A DNA stretch of 7,887 bases. Origin: an uncultured Lachnospiraceae bacterium. Lineage in GTDB: Bacteria > Bacillota > Clostridia > Lachnospirales > Lachnospiraceae. Below are positions 1-6,426 of the stretch, in pieces. The notes below the pieces were generated by a model. It did not search any database. It saw only the letters and a list, made by a program, of their open reading frames with translations, and was not told the DNA's origin. Within the stretch, counting starts at the first letter, position 1; each line of letters starts with the position of its first letter. The stretch covers positions 1-7,887 of the forward strand of contig CATYEA010000085.1 of NCBI GenBank assembly GCA_958405355.1, given 5' to 3'. A program made the position numbers and the translations under genes.

Positions 1-644
1 ATTTAAAAGAAGGTAAAGATATCCTTCATTTGGCTTTCTCTTCGGAGTTGAGCAGCAGCTATAATAATGCGGCGGTTGTTGCCAGAGAATTAAATGAACA
101 ATATACCGGAAACAAAGTTATTGTCATTGATACATTATCCGCTTCTCTTGGTCAGGGCCTGGTGGTTCACAAAGCGGTACAGCTTCGTAAAGAAGGGAAA
201 ACGATTGATGAGACGGCGGCATGGGTTGAAGAAAACAAACTCCATTTCTGCCATCAGTTTACAGTAGATGATTTAAATCACCTGTATCGGGGCGGAAGGG
301 TTTCTAAGTTGACGGCTGTAGCAGGAACCCTGATTCATGTAAAGCCGATTCTTCATGTAAGCGATGAGGGAAAATTGATTCCGATCGGTAAAGTGCGTGG
401 CCGGAAAAAATCCCTGATAGCCCTGGTAGATAACATGGAGCGGACGATTGGAAGTTATCGGGATAAAAATGATATTGTATTTATCAGCCATGGCGATGCC
501 CTGGAAGAAGCAGAATATGTGGCTGAACTTGTAAAAGAACGGTTTGGCATTGAAAACTTTTTGATCAATCCGGTAAGCCCGACCATCGGCGCCCATTCCG
601 GACCGGGAACGATTGCTCTGTTCTATATGGGAGATCGGAGATAG
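1..644 (+). CDS. DegV family protein, C-terminal part (5' end cut by window)
   Basis: DegV-family proteins bind a fatty acid; in Firmicutes they act as FakB-type carriers that present the acyl chain to the FakA kinase for entry into phospholipid synthesis. The reading frame is open from base 3, so the gene begins outside the window; the TTG at base 30 is not a credible start. About 213 codons are visible of a usual 280 or so. Family hallmarks in order: an 'LSSSYNNA' segment at the place of the usual LSGTY(Q)xA loop, 'IDTLSASLGQG', then 'DLNHLYRGGRVSK' followed by 'KPILHV' and 'GKVRGRKKSL', and the C-terminal 'GAHSGPGTIALFYMG' closing block. The loop reads Ser-Ser where Gly-Thr is common, a mild variation. 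A hairpin terminator follows 19 bases after the stop. The family assignment is firm; the specific lipid and partner cannot be read from sequence. Confidence 0.93.
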   Translation, partial: LKEGKDILHLAFSSELSSSYNNAAVVARELNEQYTGNKVIVIDTLSASLGQGLVVHKAVQLRKEGKTIDETAAWVEENKLHFCHQFTVDDLNHLYRGGRVSKLTAVAGTLIHVKPILHVSDEGKLIPIGKVRGRKKSLIALVDNMERTIGSYRDKNDIVFISHGDALEEAEYVAELVKERFGIENFLINPVSPTIGAHSGPGTIALFYMGDRR

Positions 645-662
645 AAATGAAGCATCAAAATA

Positions 663-699
663 AGGCTGTTGGAAACATGTTTCCAGCAGCCTGTTTTTG
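663..699 (+). terminator. Rho-independent terminator after the DegV gene, possibly bidirectional
   Basis: A 13-bp stem (663-675 with 680-692, one G-U pair) encloses the 4-base loop CATG and is followed by GTTTTTGTT. It lies between two convergent genes. Read on the minus strand the same hairpin is followed by TTATTTTG, a weaker tail, so it could also stop transcription of the radical-SAM gene. Confidence 0.88.
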
Positions 700-743
700 T
701 TATGCCATGTCTGATAAAAAACGTTGACGGCAAGTCCTGAAGG

Positions 744-1439
744 TCAATCGATACCCCGAAGGAAAACCTGAGGAATGTATGTTTTCATCAGTGCCTGCAT
801 GGCCAGAAGTTCATCCTTTGAATAACTGGAGAAAATCGGCATGATGACATCCTCAGAAGCCACATAGGACTGGAGATAGTAGGCCATGGAGCCTTCCAGC
901 CAGCGGGCAATTTCATACATATCGTCAATAGAATGAAGTTCCCGGACGACCGTTGTCCGGAATTCATAATCCAGACCGCTGTCGCGGATTAAATCCACGG
1001 ACAGCTTGATACGGGTCAGGTCCAGATTTGTCAGACCGGCAGTCTTGGCGTATTTTTCCTGACTGTTCTTAATATCCATAGCAACATAATCGACAAGGCC
1101 TTCGTTAAATAAATGGTCAAGCTGAATCGGGTCATAGCCGTTGGTGTCCAGCTTGACAAGATATCCCATACTCTTTATATCATAAAGTAATTCCCTTAAG
1201 TCGGGCTGAAAAGTCGGTTCGCCGCCGGTGATACATACGCCGTCCAGAACACCTCTCCGTTTTTCGAGAAAGGCGTAGACCTCTTCCAAAGGGATGTTCG
1301 GAAGCTGAGATGCCTTTGTAACGAGAGAACCATTGTGGCAGAATGGACATTTAAACTGACAATTGCCCACAAACAATGTGGCGGCCACGTGTCCGGGATA
1401 GTCTAATAAAGTTGTTTTTGCAAGTCCTTTGATTTCCAT
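744..1439 (-). CDS. Anaerobic ribonucleotide reductase activating protein, NrdG2-type radical SAM
   Basis: Radical-SAM activase that uses a [4Fe-4S] cluster and S-adenosylmethionine to install a glycyl radical; this subfamily is usually annotated as activating class III ribonucleoside-triphosphate reductase (NrdD). The 231-residue protein carries the cluster motif CX3CX2C (C27, C31, C34, followed by His), the SAM-binding 'ITGGEPT' at 70-76, 'KLDTNG' at 96-101, 'AMDIK' at 120-124 and 'RTTVV' at 161-165. I chose the ATG at 1437-1439: it has an AGAGGG ribosome site about 8 bases upstream, and the protein then opens 'MEIKGLAKTTLLDYPG', typical of the family. A longer frame reaching 1511 would run through the gene's own promoter. 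No nrdD lies in the window, so the target is inferred from family; a different glycyl-radical enzyme is possible. It is transcribed away from lgt and converges on the DegV gene. Confidence 0.88.
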   Translation of the reverse strand: MEIKGLAKTTLLDYPGHVAATLFVGNCQFKCPFCHNGSLVTKASQLPNIPLEEVYAFLEKRRGVLDGVCITGGEPTFQPDLRELLYDIKSMGYLVKLDTNGYDPIQLDHLFNEGLVDYVAMDIKNSQEKYAKTAGLTNLDLTRIKLSVDLIRDSGLDYEFRTTVVRELHSIDDMYEIARWLEGSMAYYLQSYVASEDVIMPIFSSYSKDELLAMQALMKTYIPQVFLRGID

Positions 1440-1482
1440 GCGTATACCCTCTTCAAATTTTAAATCATTCGTTCTTTTTTTT

Positions 1483-1511
1483 ATTCTAGCATAAAACGAA
1501 AGTGGGTACAA
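1483..1511 (-). promoter_or_regulatory. Sigma-A-type promoter for the radical-SAM activase gene
   Basis: On the minus strand, TTGTAC (1511-1506) is followed after 17 bases by TAGAAT (1488-1483). It is upstream of the ATG at 1439, leaving a short leader that contains the AGAGGG ribosome site. Its position inside the longer reading frame supports the downstream start. Predicted from sequence only. Confidence 0.6.
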
Positions 1512-1522
1512 TGAAATTAAAT

Positions 1523-1551
1523 TTGAATTATTGAAAAAAGTGTAGTAATAT
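1523..1551 (+). promoter_or_regulatory. Sigma-A-type promoter for lgt-tadA
   Basis: TTGAAT (1523-1528), a 17-base spacer and TAATAT (1546-1551), about 39 bases before the lgt start codon. An alternative TTGAAA/TATACT pair has a 12-base spacer and is less likely. The -35 box lies only 11 bases from the -35 of the divergent promoter, so the two could compete for polymerase or share a regulator. Confidence 0.65.
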
Positions 1552-1589
1552 ACTCACTAAGTAAGTTTTATAGGACGGAGGTTGAGACA

Positions 1590-2399
1590 GTGGATCGTTT
1601 TATCATACACAACCTGTTCGGGATTGAAGGGTTCAATATTGCCTGGTATGGTGTCATTATTGCATTTGGCATGGTTTTGGCGACCTGTGTGGCTGCCTGG
1701 AGGGCCAAGAAAGCAGGATATAAGGCCGATTTAATCATTGATTTTGTATTATTTGCGGTGCCGATTGCTATTATTTGCGCCCGCATTTATTATGTGATTT
1801 TTGAGTGGGAATATTACAGCCAGGATTTAATTCAGATTTTTAACACCCGCGGCGGGGGCCTGGCTATTTACGGCGGTGTGATTGGCGGCATTGCCACGGC
1901 AATTGGCTTTTGTAAAGTCCAGAAATTCCCTCTGTTAAAGCTGATGGATTTTGCCATGCCAAGCCTTCTTCTGGGGCAGATTATTGGCCGGTGGGGTAAT
2001 TTTGTGAATCAGGAAGCTTTCGGAAATCTGATTACGAATCCAGACCTGCAGTTTTTTCCATATGGTGTGTTTATCGATGATCTGCAGGAGTGGCACCAGG
2101 CAACATTCTTTTATGAAAGCGCATCAAATCTGGTGCTGTTCATCATTATGATGATGGTTGCCCGACGGGCGAAAAAGGATGGTTGGATGACGGTGCTTTA
2201 TCTGGTGGGTTATGGCGCGATAAGATGCGTTATTGAAGGACTTCGTGCGGACAGCCTTTACCTCATTCCGGGAGTACGGGTTTCCCAGTTGCTGTCGGCT
2301 GTTTTAATCGGTGTCGGCCTTGGCCTTGCCTGGGGAATTCGTTCCGGGCGACTGCACTCAAAGGCCTATGAAGGAAAATATTTGCTAAATGGAGAATAA
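1590..2399 (+). CDS. lgt: Prolipoprotein diacylglyceryl transferase
   Basis: Integral membrane enzyme that transfers diacylglyceryl from phosphatidylglycerol to the lipobox cysteine of prelipoproteins, the first step of lipoprotein maturation. The 269-residue protein has about seven hydrophobic segments (roughly 15-33, 48-70, 91-107, 120-133, 180-192, 200-214, 234-250) and the Lgt signature GRWGNFVNQEAFG at 133-145, whose Arg134 matches the essential Arg143 of the E. coli enzyme. 'EGLRADSLY' (Arg219) matches the region of E. coli Arg239. In the conserved 'GGGLAIYGGVIGG' block the residue aligned with E. coli His103 is Tyr94. The start is GTG at 1590, chosen for the GGAGG at 1577-1581, 8 bases upstream. 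tadA starts 3 bases after its stop, so the two are probably translated from one message. Confidence 0.96.
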   Translation: MDRFIIHNLFGIEGFNIAWYGVIIAFGMVLATCVAAWRAKKAGYKADLIIDFVLFAVPIAIICARIYYVIFEWEYYSQDLIQIFNTRGGGLAIYGGVIGGIATAIGFCKVQKFPLLKLMDFAMPSLLLGQIIGRWGNFVNQEAFGNLITNPDLQFFPYGVFIDDLQEWHQATFFYESASNLVLFIIMMMVARRAKKDGWMTVLYLVGYGAIRCVIEGLRADSLYLIPGVRVSQLLSAVLIGVGLGLAWGIRSGRLHSKAYEGKYLLNGE

Positions 2400-2402
2400 C
2401 CC

Positions 2403-2903
2403 ATGACACAGGATGAAAAATATATGAAAGAAGCCATGAAACAGGCGAAGAAGGCGGCGGCTATTGAGGAAGTGCCCATCGGCTGCGTCATTGTTTATGG
2501 GGATAAAATCATTGCGAGGGGCTATAATAAACGGAATTTGAAAAAAAATACCCTGGCCCACGCAGAAATCATTGCTATGAACAAAGCCAGTAAGGTGATC
2601 GGTGACTGGCGTCTGGAAGACTGTACCATGTATGTGACATTGGAGCCCTGCCCTATGTGCGCCGGGGCCATCGTCCAGGCCAGGATCCCCAGAGTTGTTG
2701 TCGGTTCGATGAATCCAAAGGCAGGATGTGCCGGCTCAGTTCTGAATGTTTTGCAGACCGAAGGCTTTAATCATCAGGTGGAGCTGGAGACCGGCGTGCT
2801 GGGGGAAGAATGTTCCGAAATGCTCAGCAGTTTTTTCAGGGAACTCAGAAAACTCAAAAAAGCTCGAAAAAAGCAGGAAGACCACGCCTTGACAGAAAAA
2901 TAA
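2403..2903 (+). CDS. tadA: tRNA-specific adenosine deaminase
   Basis: Zinc-dependent deaminase that converts A34 of tRNA-Arg(ACG) to inosine, enabling wobble decoding of CGN codons. The 166-residue protein has the full deaminase signature: HAE at 53-55 (zinc His and the proton-shuttling Glu) and PCPMC at 82-86 (the two zinc cysteines), plus 'VPIGCVIV' at 24-31 and the family 'NPKAGCAGS' stretch near 104-112. The C-terminus (about 147-166) is Lys-rich. A GGAG at the very end of lgt, 8 bases before the ATG, serves as ribosome site. The -35 box of the SRP RNA promoter lies inside its last codons and its stop is within the promoter spacer. In B. subtilis the orthologue (yaaJ) likewise directly precedes the SRP RNA gene. 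A free cytidine or guanine deaminase is unlikely given this context and signature. Confidence 0.95.
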   Translation: MTQDEKYMKEAMKQAKKAAAIEEVPIGCVIVYGDKIIARGYNKRNLKKNTLAHAEIIAMNKASKVIGDWRLEDCTMYVTLEPCPMCAGAIVQARIPRVVVGSMNPKAGCAGSVLNVLQTEGFNHQVELETGVLGEECSEMLSSFFRELRKLKKARKKQEDHALTEK

Positions 2904-2917
2904 AAACAAGATATACT
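2889..2917 (+). promoter_or_regulatory. Near-consensus sigma-A promoter for the SRP RNA gene
   Basis: TTGACA (2889-2894), a 17-base A-rich spacer and TATACT (2912-2917), differing from consensus at one position. Initiation is expected about 2924, some 20 bases before the predicted mature RNA end, which leaves a 5' leader to be trimmed. The element overlaps the tadA stop codon. It is the strongest promoter in the window, as expected for an abundant stable RNA. Confidence 0.85.
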
Positions 2918-2943
2918 GAGTGATGCAACAATGTTATAACTTT

Positions 2944-3208
2944 TCCGTGCAGCCGGGGAGATAGCGGTGCCTTGTACCTGCAATCCGCTACAGCAGGGGT
3001 GATGTCCTGTCTGAGGGTCATATCCTGTGGAGCTGCCCTGTATAAGTGGCGTTGAAGCCTGGGTCTTGCGCAACAGAAACCCGTGAACCGTGTCAGGTCA
3101 GGAATGGAGCAGCACTAAGCGGGACCTTTTGTGTGCCGTGAGGGTGCCTGGGCGGAGTTAACTGTACAGGTAACGTCTGTGGGAGTGATTCGAAGCAGGG
3201 CGCACGGA
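2944..3208 (+). ncRNA. ffs: Large bacterial signal recognition particle RNA (scRNA type)
   Basis: RNA core of the signal recognition particle, which with Ffh targets membrane and secreted proteins to FtsY and the translocon. About 265 bases, the size of the Firmicutes form that keeps an Alu domain rather than the ~114-base E. coli 4.5S RNA. The ends pair: TCCGTGC (2944-2950) with GCACGGA (3202-3208). The 5' part has the Alu-domain style 'GGTGCCTTGTACCTGC' with a TGTA loop motif. The S domain has the Ffh-binding helix 8: TCAGG, a GGAA tetraloop at 3101-3104 closed by TCA/TGG, then AGCAG and CACTAAG; CCCG (3080-3083) pairs with CGGG (3120-3123). Exact ends are estimated from the terminal pairing; the precursor probably begins near 2924 and ends at the terminator. 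Its place between tadA and the dnaX cluster matches B. subtilis scr. Confidence 0.95.
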
Positions 3209-3222
3209 TTTAAAACAAATAT

Positions 3223-3259
3223 AAAAGTTCTCGTTTGATAACGGGAACTTTTTCTTTTT
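3223..3259 (+). terminator. Rho-independent terminator after the SRP RNA
   Basis: Stem AAAGTTCTCGTT (3224-3235) with AACGGGAACTTT (3240-3251), one G-U pair, loop TGAT, then a T tract interrupted by one C (to 3259). It ends the SRP RNA transcript and any lgt-tadA readthrough, and separates them from the pfkA promoter downstream. Confidence 0.92.
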
Positions 3260-3291
3260 GAGATTTTACATTTTCAATGGAACTTTGGATA

Positions 3292-3320
3292 TTGCATTTA
3301 TTCTATCTATCATTTATCAT
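3292..3320 (+). promoter_or_regulatory. Sigma-A-type promoter for pfkA and the dnaX cluster
   Basis: TTGCAT (3292-3297), a 17-base spacer and TATCAT (3315-3320), about 66 bases before the chosen pfkA ATG and just after the SRP RNA terminator. An inverted repeat overlaps the -10 box. Prediction only; an internal promoter ahead of dnaX cannot be excluded. Confidence 0.62.
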
Positions 3321-3326
3321 AGATAG
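3303..3326 (+). repeat. 8-bp inverted repeat spanning the pfkA promoter -10 (possible operator)
   Basis: CTATCTAT (3303-3310) and ATAGATAG (3319-3326) are perfect inverted copies separated by 8 bases; the -10 box TATCAT starts in the spacer and runs into the right arm. The layout, 24 bases centred on the promoter, is what a dimeric repressor site would look like. The arms are AT-rich and low in complexity, so chance origin is possible. It is not followed by a T tract and is therefore not a terminator. Confidence 0.5.
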
Positions 3327-3385
3327 TGGGGTTTTGCCGGAGAAATGGAGAGGTGAGCAAAACAGAAAGGAAGCGAAGAAAAGCT

Positions 3386-4462
3386 ATGAGAAGAATTGGT
3401 ATGTTGACCAGCGGTGGAGATTGTCAGGCGTTAAACGCAACGATGCGCGGTGTCGCGAAGGTTCTTTATAATAAACTGGATGATGTGGAAATTCTTGGAT
3501 TTATGGATGGTTACCGTGGATTAATGTATAATGATTACCGGGTAATGCGTCCATCTGATTTTTCGGGGATACTGACAATGGGAGGAACGATTTTGGGTTC
3601 TTCACGTCAGCCATTTAAGAAAATGCGTGTCATTGAGGCGGATGGATTTGATAAAGTTGCGGCTATGAAGAAGACTTACCGGGAACTGGGACTTGAATGT
3701 CTTGTTGTTTTAGGCGGTAATGGCTCACAGAAGACGGCCAATCTTCTGATGGAAGAAGGACTTAATGTGGTTTCGCTTCCAAAGACGATTGATAATGATA
3801 TTTACGGTACAGATATGACCTTTGGTTTCCAGAGTGCGGCAGATATTGCAACGAATGCCATTGACTGCATTCATACAACTGCGGCTTCCCATGGACGGGT
3901 ATTTATTGTGGAAGTCATGGGACATAAGGTTGGATGGCTCACATTGCATGCGGGGATTGCAGGCGGTGCGGATATCATCCTGCTTCCGGAAATACCATAC
4001 GATCTGGATTGCGTTCTGGCTGCGATCGAACGCCGCCATAAAGCAGGAAAACGGTTTTCTATTCTGGCCGTTGCTGAGGGGGCTATTTCCAAAGAAGATG
4101 CCCAGCTCAGCAAAAAGGAATATAATAAGAAGAAGGCCGGAAGTCCATATCCATCCATTTCTTATGAACTTGGAGCAAAGATTGAAGAGGCCATCGGACG
4201 GGAAGTCCGAATCACTGTTCCGGGACATACTCAGAGAGGCGGCGGCCCGGACCCATATGATCGATTTATTTCTTCACGTCTTGGCGCAGCAGCCGGACGG
4301 CTGATCGTGGAACGTAAATATGGCCGGATGGTTGCCTTTGATGGTTATGAGGTCGTCAATGTACCGCTCAGTGATGTGGCTGGTAAATTAAAATATGTGG
4401 ATCCGAAGGGAGCCGCTATCCAGGAAGCAAAGGATATGGGGATCTGCTTCGGCGATGAATAG
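3386..4462 (+). CDS. pfkA: 6-phosphofructokinase (clostridial 'GK'-type, probably ATP-dependent)
   Basis: Phosphorylates fructose 6-phosphate to fructose 1,6-bisphosphate, the committed glycolytic step, in the cytosol. The 358-residue protein shows 'LTSGGDCQALNA' at 7-18, 'GSSRQP' at 71-76, 'GGNGSQ' at 110-115, 'PKTIDNDI' at 132-139 with catalytic Asp136, 'EVMGHKVGW' at 176-184 and 'GHTQRGGGPDPYDR' at 280-293. Glycine at the E. coli 104 position (G113) points to ATP; lysine at the E. coli 124 position (K133) is shared with PPi enzymes; this Gly/Lys pairing is known from ATP-using group III-type PFKs. Asn112 stands where E. coli has Mg-binding Asp103, and His180 where it has Arg162. It is longer than E. 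coli PfkA (320). I start at the ATG of 'MRRIGMLTSGGD'; AAGGAAG lies about 12 bases upstream, somewhat far, and a GTG at 3353 is an alternative. dnaX starts 17 bases after the stop. Confidence 0.93.
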   Translation: MRRIGMLTSGGDCQALNATMRGVAKVLYNKLDDVEILGFMDGYRGLMYNDYRVMRPSDFSGILTMGGTILGSSRQPFKKMRVIEADGFDKVAAMKKTYRELGLECLVVLGGNGSQKTANLLMEEGLNVVSLPKTIDNDIYGTDMTFGFQSAADIATNAIDCIHTTAASHGRVFIVEVMGHKVGWLTLHAGIAGGADIILLPEIPYDLDCVLAAIERRHKAGKRFSILAVAEGAISKEDAQLSKKEYNKKKAGSPYPSISYELGAKIEEAIGREVRITVPGHTQRGGGPDPYDRFISSRLGAAAGRLIVERKYGRMVAFDGYEVVNVPLSDVAGKLKYVDPKGAAIQEAKDMGICFGDE

Positions 4463-4479
4463 AACAGGGAGTGGAAAGC

Positions 4480-6051
4480 ATGTCCTATCAGGCGCTTTAC
4501 CGAAAATGGCGTCCTCAGGGCTTTGAGGATGTTAAAGGGCAGGAGCATATTGTTACAACATTAAAAAATCAAATACGTCTCGGGCGTGTGGGGCATGCCT
4601 ATCTGTTTTGCGGTACTCGGGGAACGGGAAAAACAACGGTGGCTAAAATTTTTGCCAAAGCAGTGAATTGCCAGCATCCGGTGGACGGAAGTCCCTGTGG
4701 TGAATGCGCCATGTGCCGGGCCATTCAAAGCCAGGTATCCATGAATGTTATCGAAATCGATGCGGCTTCCAACAATGGCGTGGATAATATACGTGAGATT
4801 CGGGATGAGGTGGAATATTCACCGACAGAAGGCCGTTATAAGGTTTATATTATCGATGAGGTGCATATGCTTTCTATCGGAGCATTCAATGCTTTGCTAA
4901 AGACGTTGGAAGAACCGCCGGAATATGTCATTTTTATTCTGGCTACGACAGAAGCCCATAAAATCCCGGTAACTATTCTTTCGAGATGTCAGCGTTATGA
5001 TTTTCGCCGGATTACTGTGGATACCATTACCGGACGGCTGGCCGAGCTGGCCCAGAAGGAAAATATGGATGTGGAAGACAAGGCGCTGCGTTATATTGCC
5101 CGAGCGGCAGATGGTTCCATGCGTGATGCTTTAAGTCTTTTGGATCAGTGTGTGGCATTTTATCTGAATGAACGGCTGACCTATGAACATGTACTGGATA
5201 TTCTTGGGGCGGTGGATACCAGTGTTTTCAGTCGGCTTTTGCGATACGTGATGAGTCAGGATGTGGCCGGAGCGTTGAAGCTGATTGAAGATGTCGTTAT
5301 TCAGGGCCGGGAACTGAGTCAGTTCGTGACGGACTTTACGTGGTATCTGAGAAATCTCATGCTGGTCCAGAGTTCGGATCAGTTGGAAGATGTGCTGGAT
5401 ATGTCGGCGGAGAATCTGGCCGCCTTAAAAGAAGAGGCGGTGCAGATCAAGCAGGCCGTATTGATGCGTTATATCCGGATTTTTTCTGAATTGACAAATC
5501 AGCTCCGTTATTCGACGCAAAAGCGAGTGTTGATTGAGCTGGCCATTGTAAAATTGTGCAAGCCTCAGATGGAAAATAATTATGAATCAATTTTAAACCG
5601 CCTGGCGGTTTTGGAGGATATGATGGAGCGTGGCGTGGCTGCGGCTCCTGTGCGGTCAGCAGCAGTGGAGACGGCGGAAGAAGTGTCGGAGCCTGTCGCA
5701 GAAAGTTTGCCGCCGGCCCAGGCGGAGGATGTGGAAGCGGTGGTTTCCCAGTGGGGTAAGATCATCAGTGGTCTGGAGATGAGTACAATGATGATGTTGA
5801 AATCTGCTATGGTGAGTGCTGGAGCGGACAATCAGATCATTTTGGGATTCTATGATGATATGCAGAAGGCTTATTTTGATGGGGAAGCCCACCGTGAAGC
5901 CGTTGAAAAGGTGGTCAGCGAGCATATCGGCAAAGAAATTCATATAGTATCCAGACTTTTGGAAAAGGGCAGAGCGGAAGAGGCTTTGTTTATAAATCCG
6001 AATAAAATTCATTTGGAGCATGTAGAATTTATTGATGAAGACCAGTTTTAA
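4480..6051 (+). CDS. dnaX: DNA polymerase III subunits gamma/tau (clamp loader ATPase)
   Basis: AAA+ subunit of the replisome clamp loader that opens and loads the beta clamp. The 523-residue protein has the family opening 'MSYQALYRKWRPQGF', Walker A GTRGTGKTT at 45-53, a four-Cys zinc module (C64, C73, C76, C79), Walker B 'VYIIDEVH' at 122-129, sensor 1 'ATTE' at 155-158, the SRC motif (arginine finger R169) and sensor 2 'GSMRDALSLLDQ' at 212-223. An oligomerisation domain follows to about 365, then a low-complexity Ala/Glu/Val linker (about 385-420) and a C-terminal tau domain. I chose the ATG at 4480 because AGGGAG lies 8 bases before it; the GTG at 4471 sits in that site. I saw no A-AAA-AAG slippery sequence for making a separate gamma form. 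pfkA is 17 bases upstream and the YbaB gene 24 bases downstream. Confidence 0.96.
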   Translation: MSYQALYRKWRPQGFEDVKGQEHIVTTLKNQIRLGRVGHAYLFCGTRGTGKTTVAKIFAKAVNCQHPVDGSPCGECAMCRAIQSQVSMNVIEIDAASNNGVDNIREIRDEVEYSPTEGRYKVYIIDEVHMLSIGAFNALLKTLEEPPEYVIFILATTEAHKIPVTILSRCQRYDFRRITVDTITGRLAELAQKENMDVEDKALRYIARAADGSMRDALSLLDQCVAFYLNERLTYEHVLDILGAVDTSVFSRLLRYVMSQDVAGALKLIEDVVIQGRELSQFVTDFTWYLRNLMLVQSSDQLEDVLDMSAENLAALKEEAVQIKQAVLMRYIRIFSELTNQLRYSTQKRVLIELAIVKLCKPQMENNYESILNRLAVLEDMMERGVAAAPVRSAAVETAEEVSEPVAESLPPAQAEDVEAVVSQWGKIISGLEMSTMMMLKSAMVSAGADNQIILGFYDDMQKAYFDGEAHREAVEKVVSEHIGKEIHIVSRLLEKGRAEEALFINPNKIHLEHVEFIDEDQF

Positions 6052-6075
6052 AAATAATAGAAGGAGGAGTATAAA

Positions 6076-6426
6076 ATGGCAAAAAGAGGTGGATTCCCGG
6101 GCGGTATGCCGGGAAATATGAATAATTTAATGAAACAGGCCCAGAAAATGCAGAAACAGATGGAAGAGGCTACGAAGGCCCTTGAAGAGACCGAGGCAGA
6201 AGCTACGGCTGGCGGCGGTGCGGTTACTGTAAAAGTTTCCGGTAAAAAGGAAATTCTTTCCGTGAAAATTGAGGAAGAGGTTGTTGATCCGGATGACATC
6301 GAGATGCTCGAAGACCTGATCGTTGCCGCAACGAACGAAGCCCTGAGAAAAATTGATGAAATATCCCAGGCGTCTATGGCGAAAGTGACCGGGGGCCTTG
6401 GCGGATTTGGAGGCTTTGGATTTTAA
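6076..6426 (+). CDS. YbaB/EbfC family nucleoid-associated protein
   Basis: Small DNA-binding protein that forms tweezer-shaped dimers and is nearly always encoded between dnaX and recR; the B. subtilis orthologue is YaaK. The role is nucleoid organisation or repair support, not fully settled. The 116-residue protein has a Gly/Met-rich N-terminus (2-14), the helical '[16 protein letters not shown]' at 16-31, a beta region containing '[15 protein letters not shown]' (46-60) and '[12 protein letters not shown]' (71-82), then 'AATNEAL' and a C-terminal helix. The tail is unusually glycine-phenylalanine-rich (106-116). Its ribosome site AAGGAGG (6061-6067) is the best in the window. The stop codon shares one base with the recR start (TAATG), and the Gly codons near the end provide the GGAGG (6409-6413) that recR can use, so the two should be translationally coupled. 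Confidence 0.95.
   Translation: MAKRGGFPGGMPGNMNNLMKQAQKMQKQMEEATKALEETEAEATAGGGAVTVKVSGKKEILSVKIEEEVVDPDDIEMLEDLIVAATNEALRKIDEISQASMAKVTGGLGGFGGFGF

Noticed and set aside
1440..1511. N-terminal 24-residue extension of the radical-SAM protein
   Set aside because: It covers the predicted promoter and ribosome site and lacks family similarity; the ATG at 1437-1439 fits far better.
2774..3073. Minus-strand open frame across the tadA end and SRP RNA
   Set aside because: It runs through the SRP RNA and its promoter and has low-complexity Ser-rich content; the RNA explains the region.
3277..3471. Small open frame ahead of pfkA as a leader peptide
   Set aside because: It overlaps the promoter and the start of pfkA in another frame and has no ribosome site.
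3725..4228. Open frames on the minus strand and in other frames within pfkA
   Set aside because: They are shadows of a strongly supported coding gene, with no ribosome sites and composition unlike real proteins.
4480..6051. Programmed frameshift in dnaX to make a gamma form
   Set aside because: No A-AAA-AAG type slippery heptamer with a following hairpin was seen in the second half of the gene.
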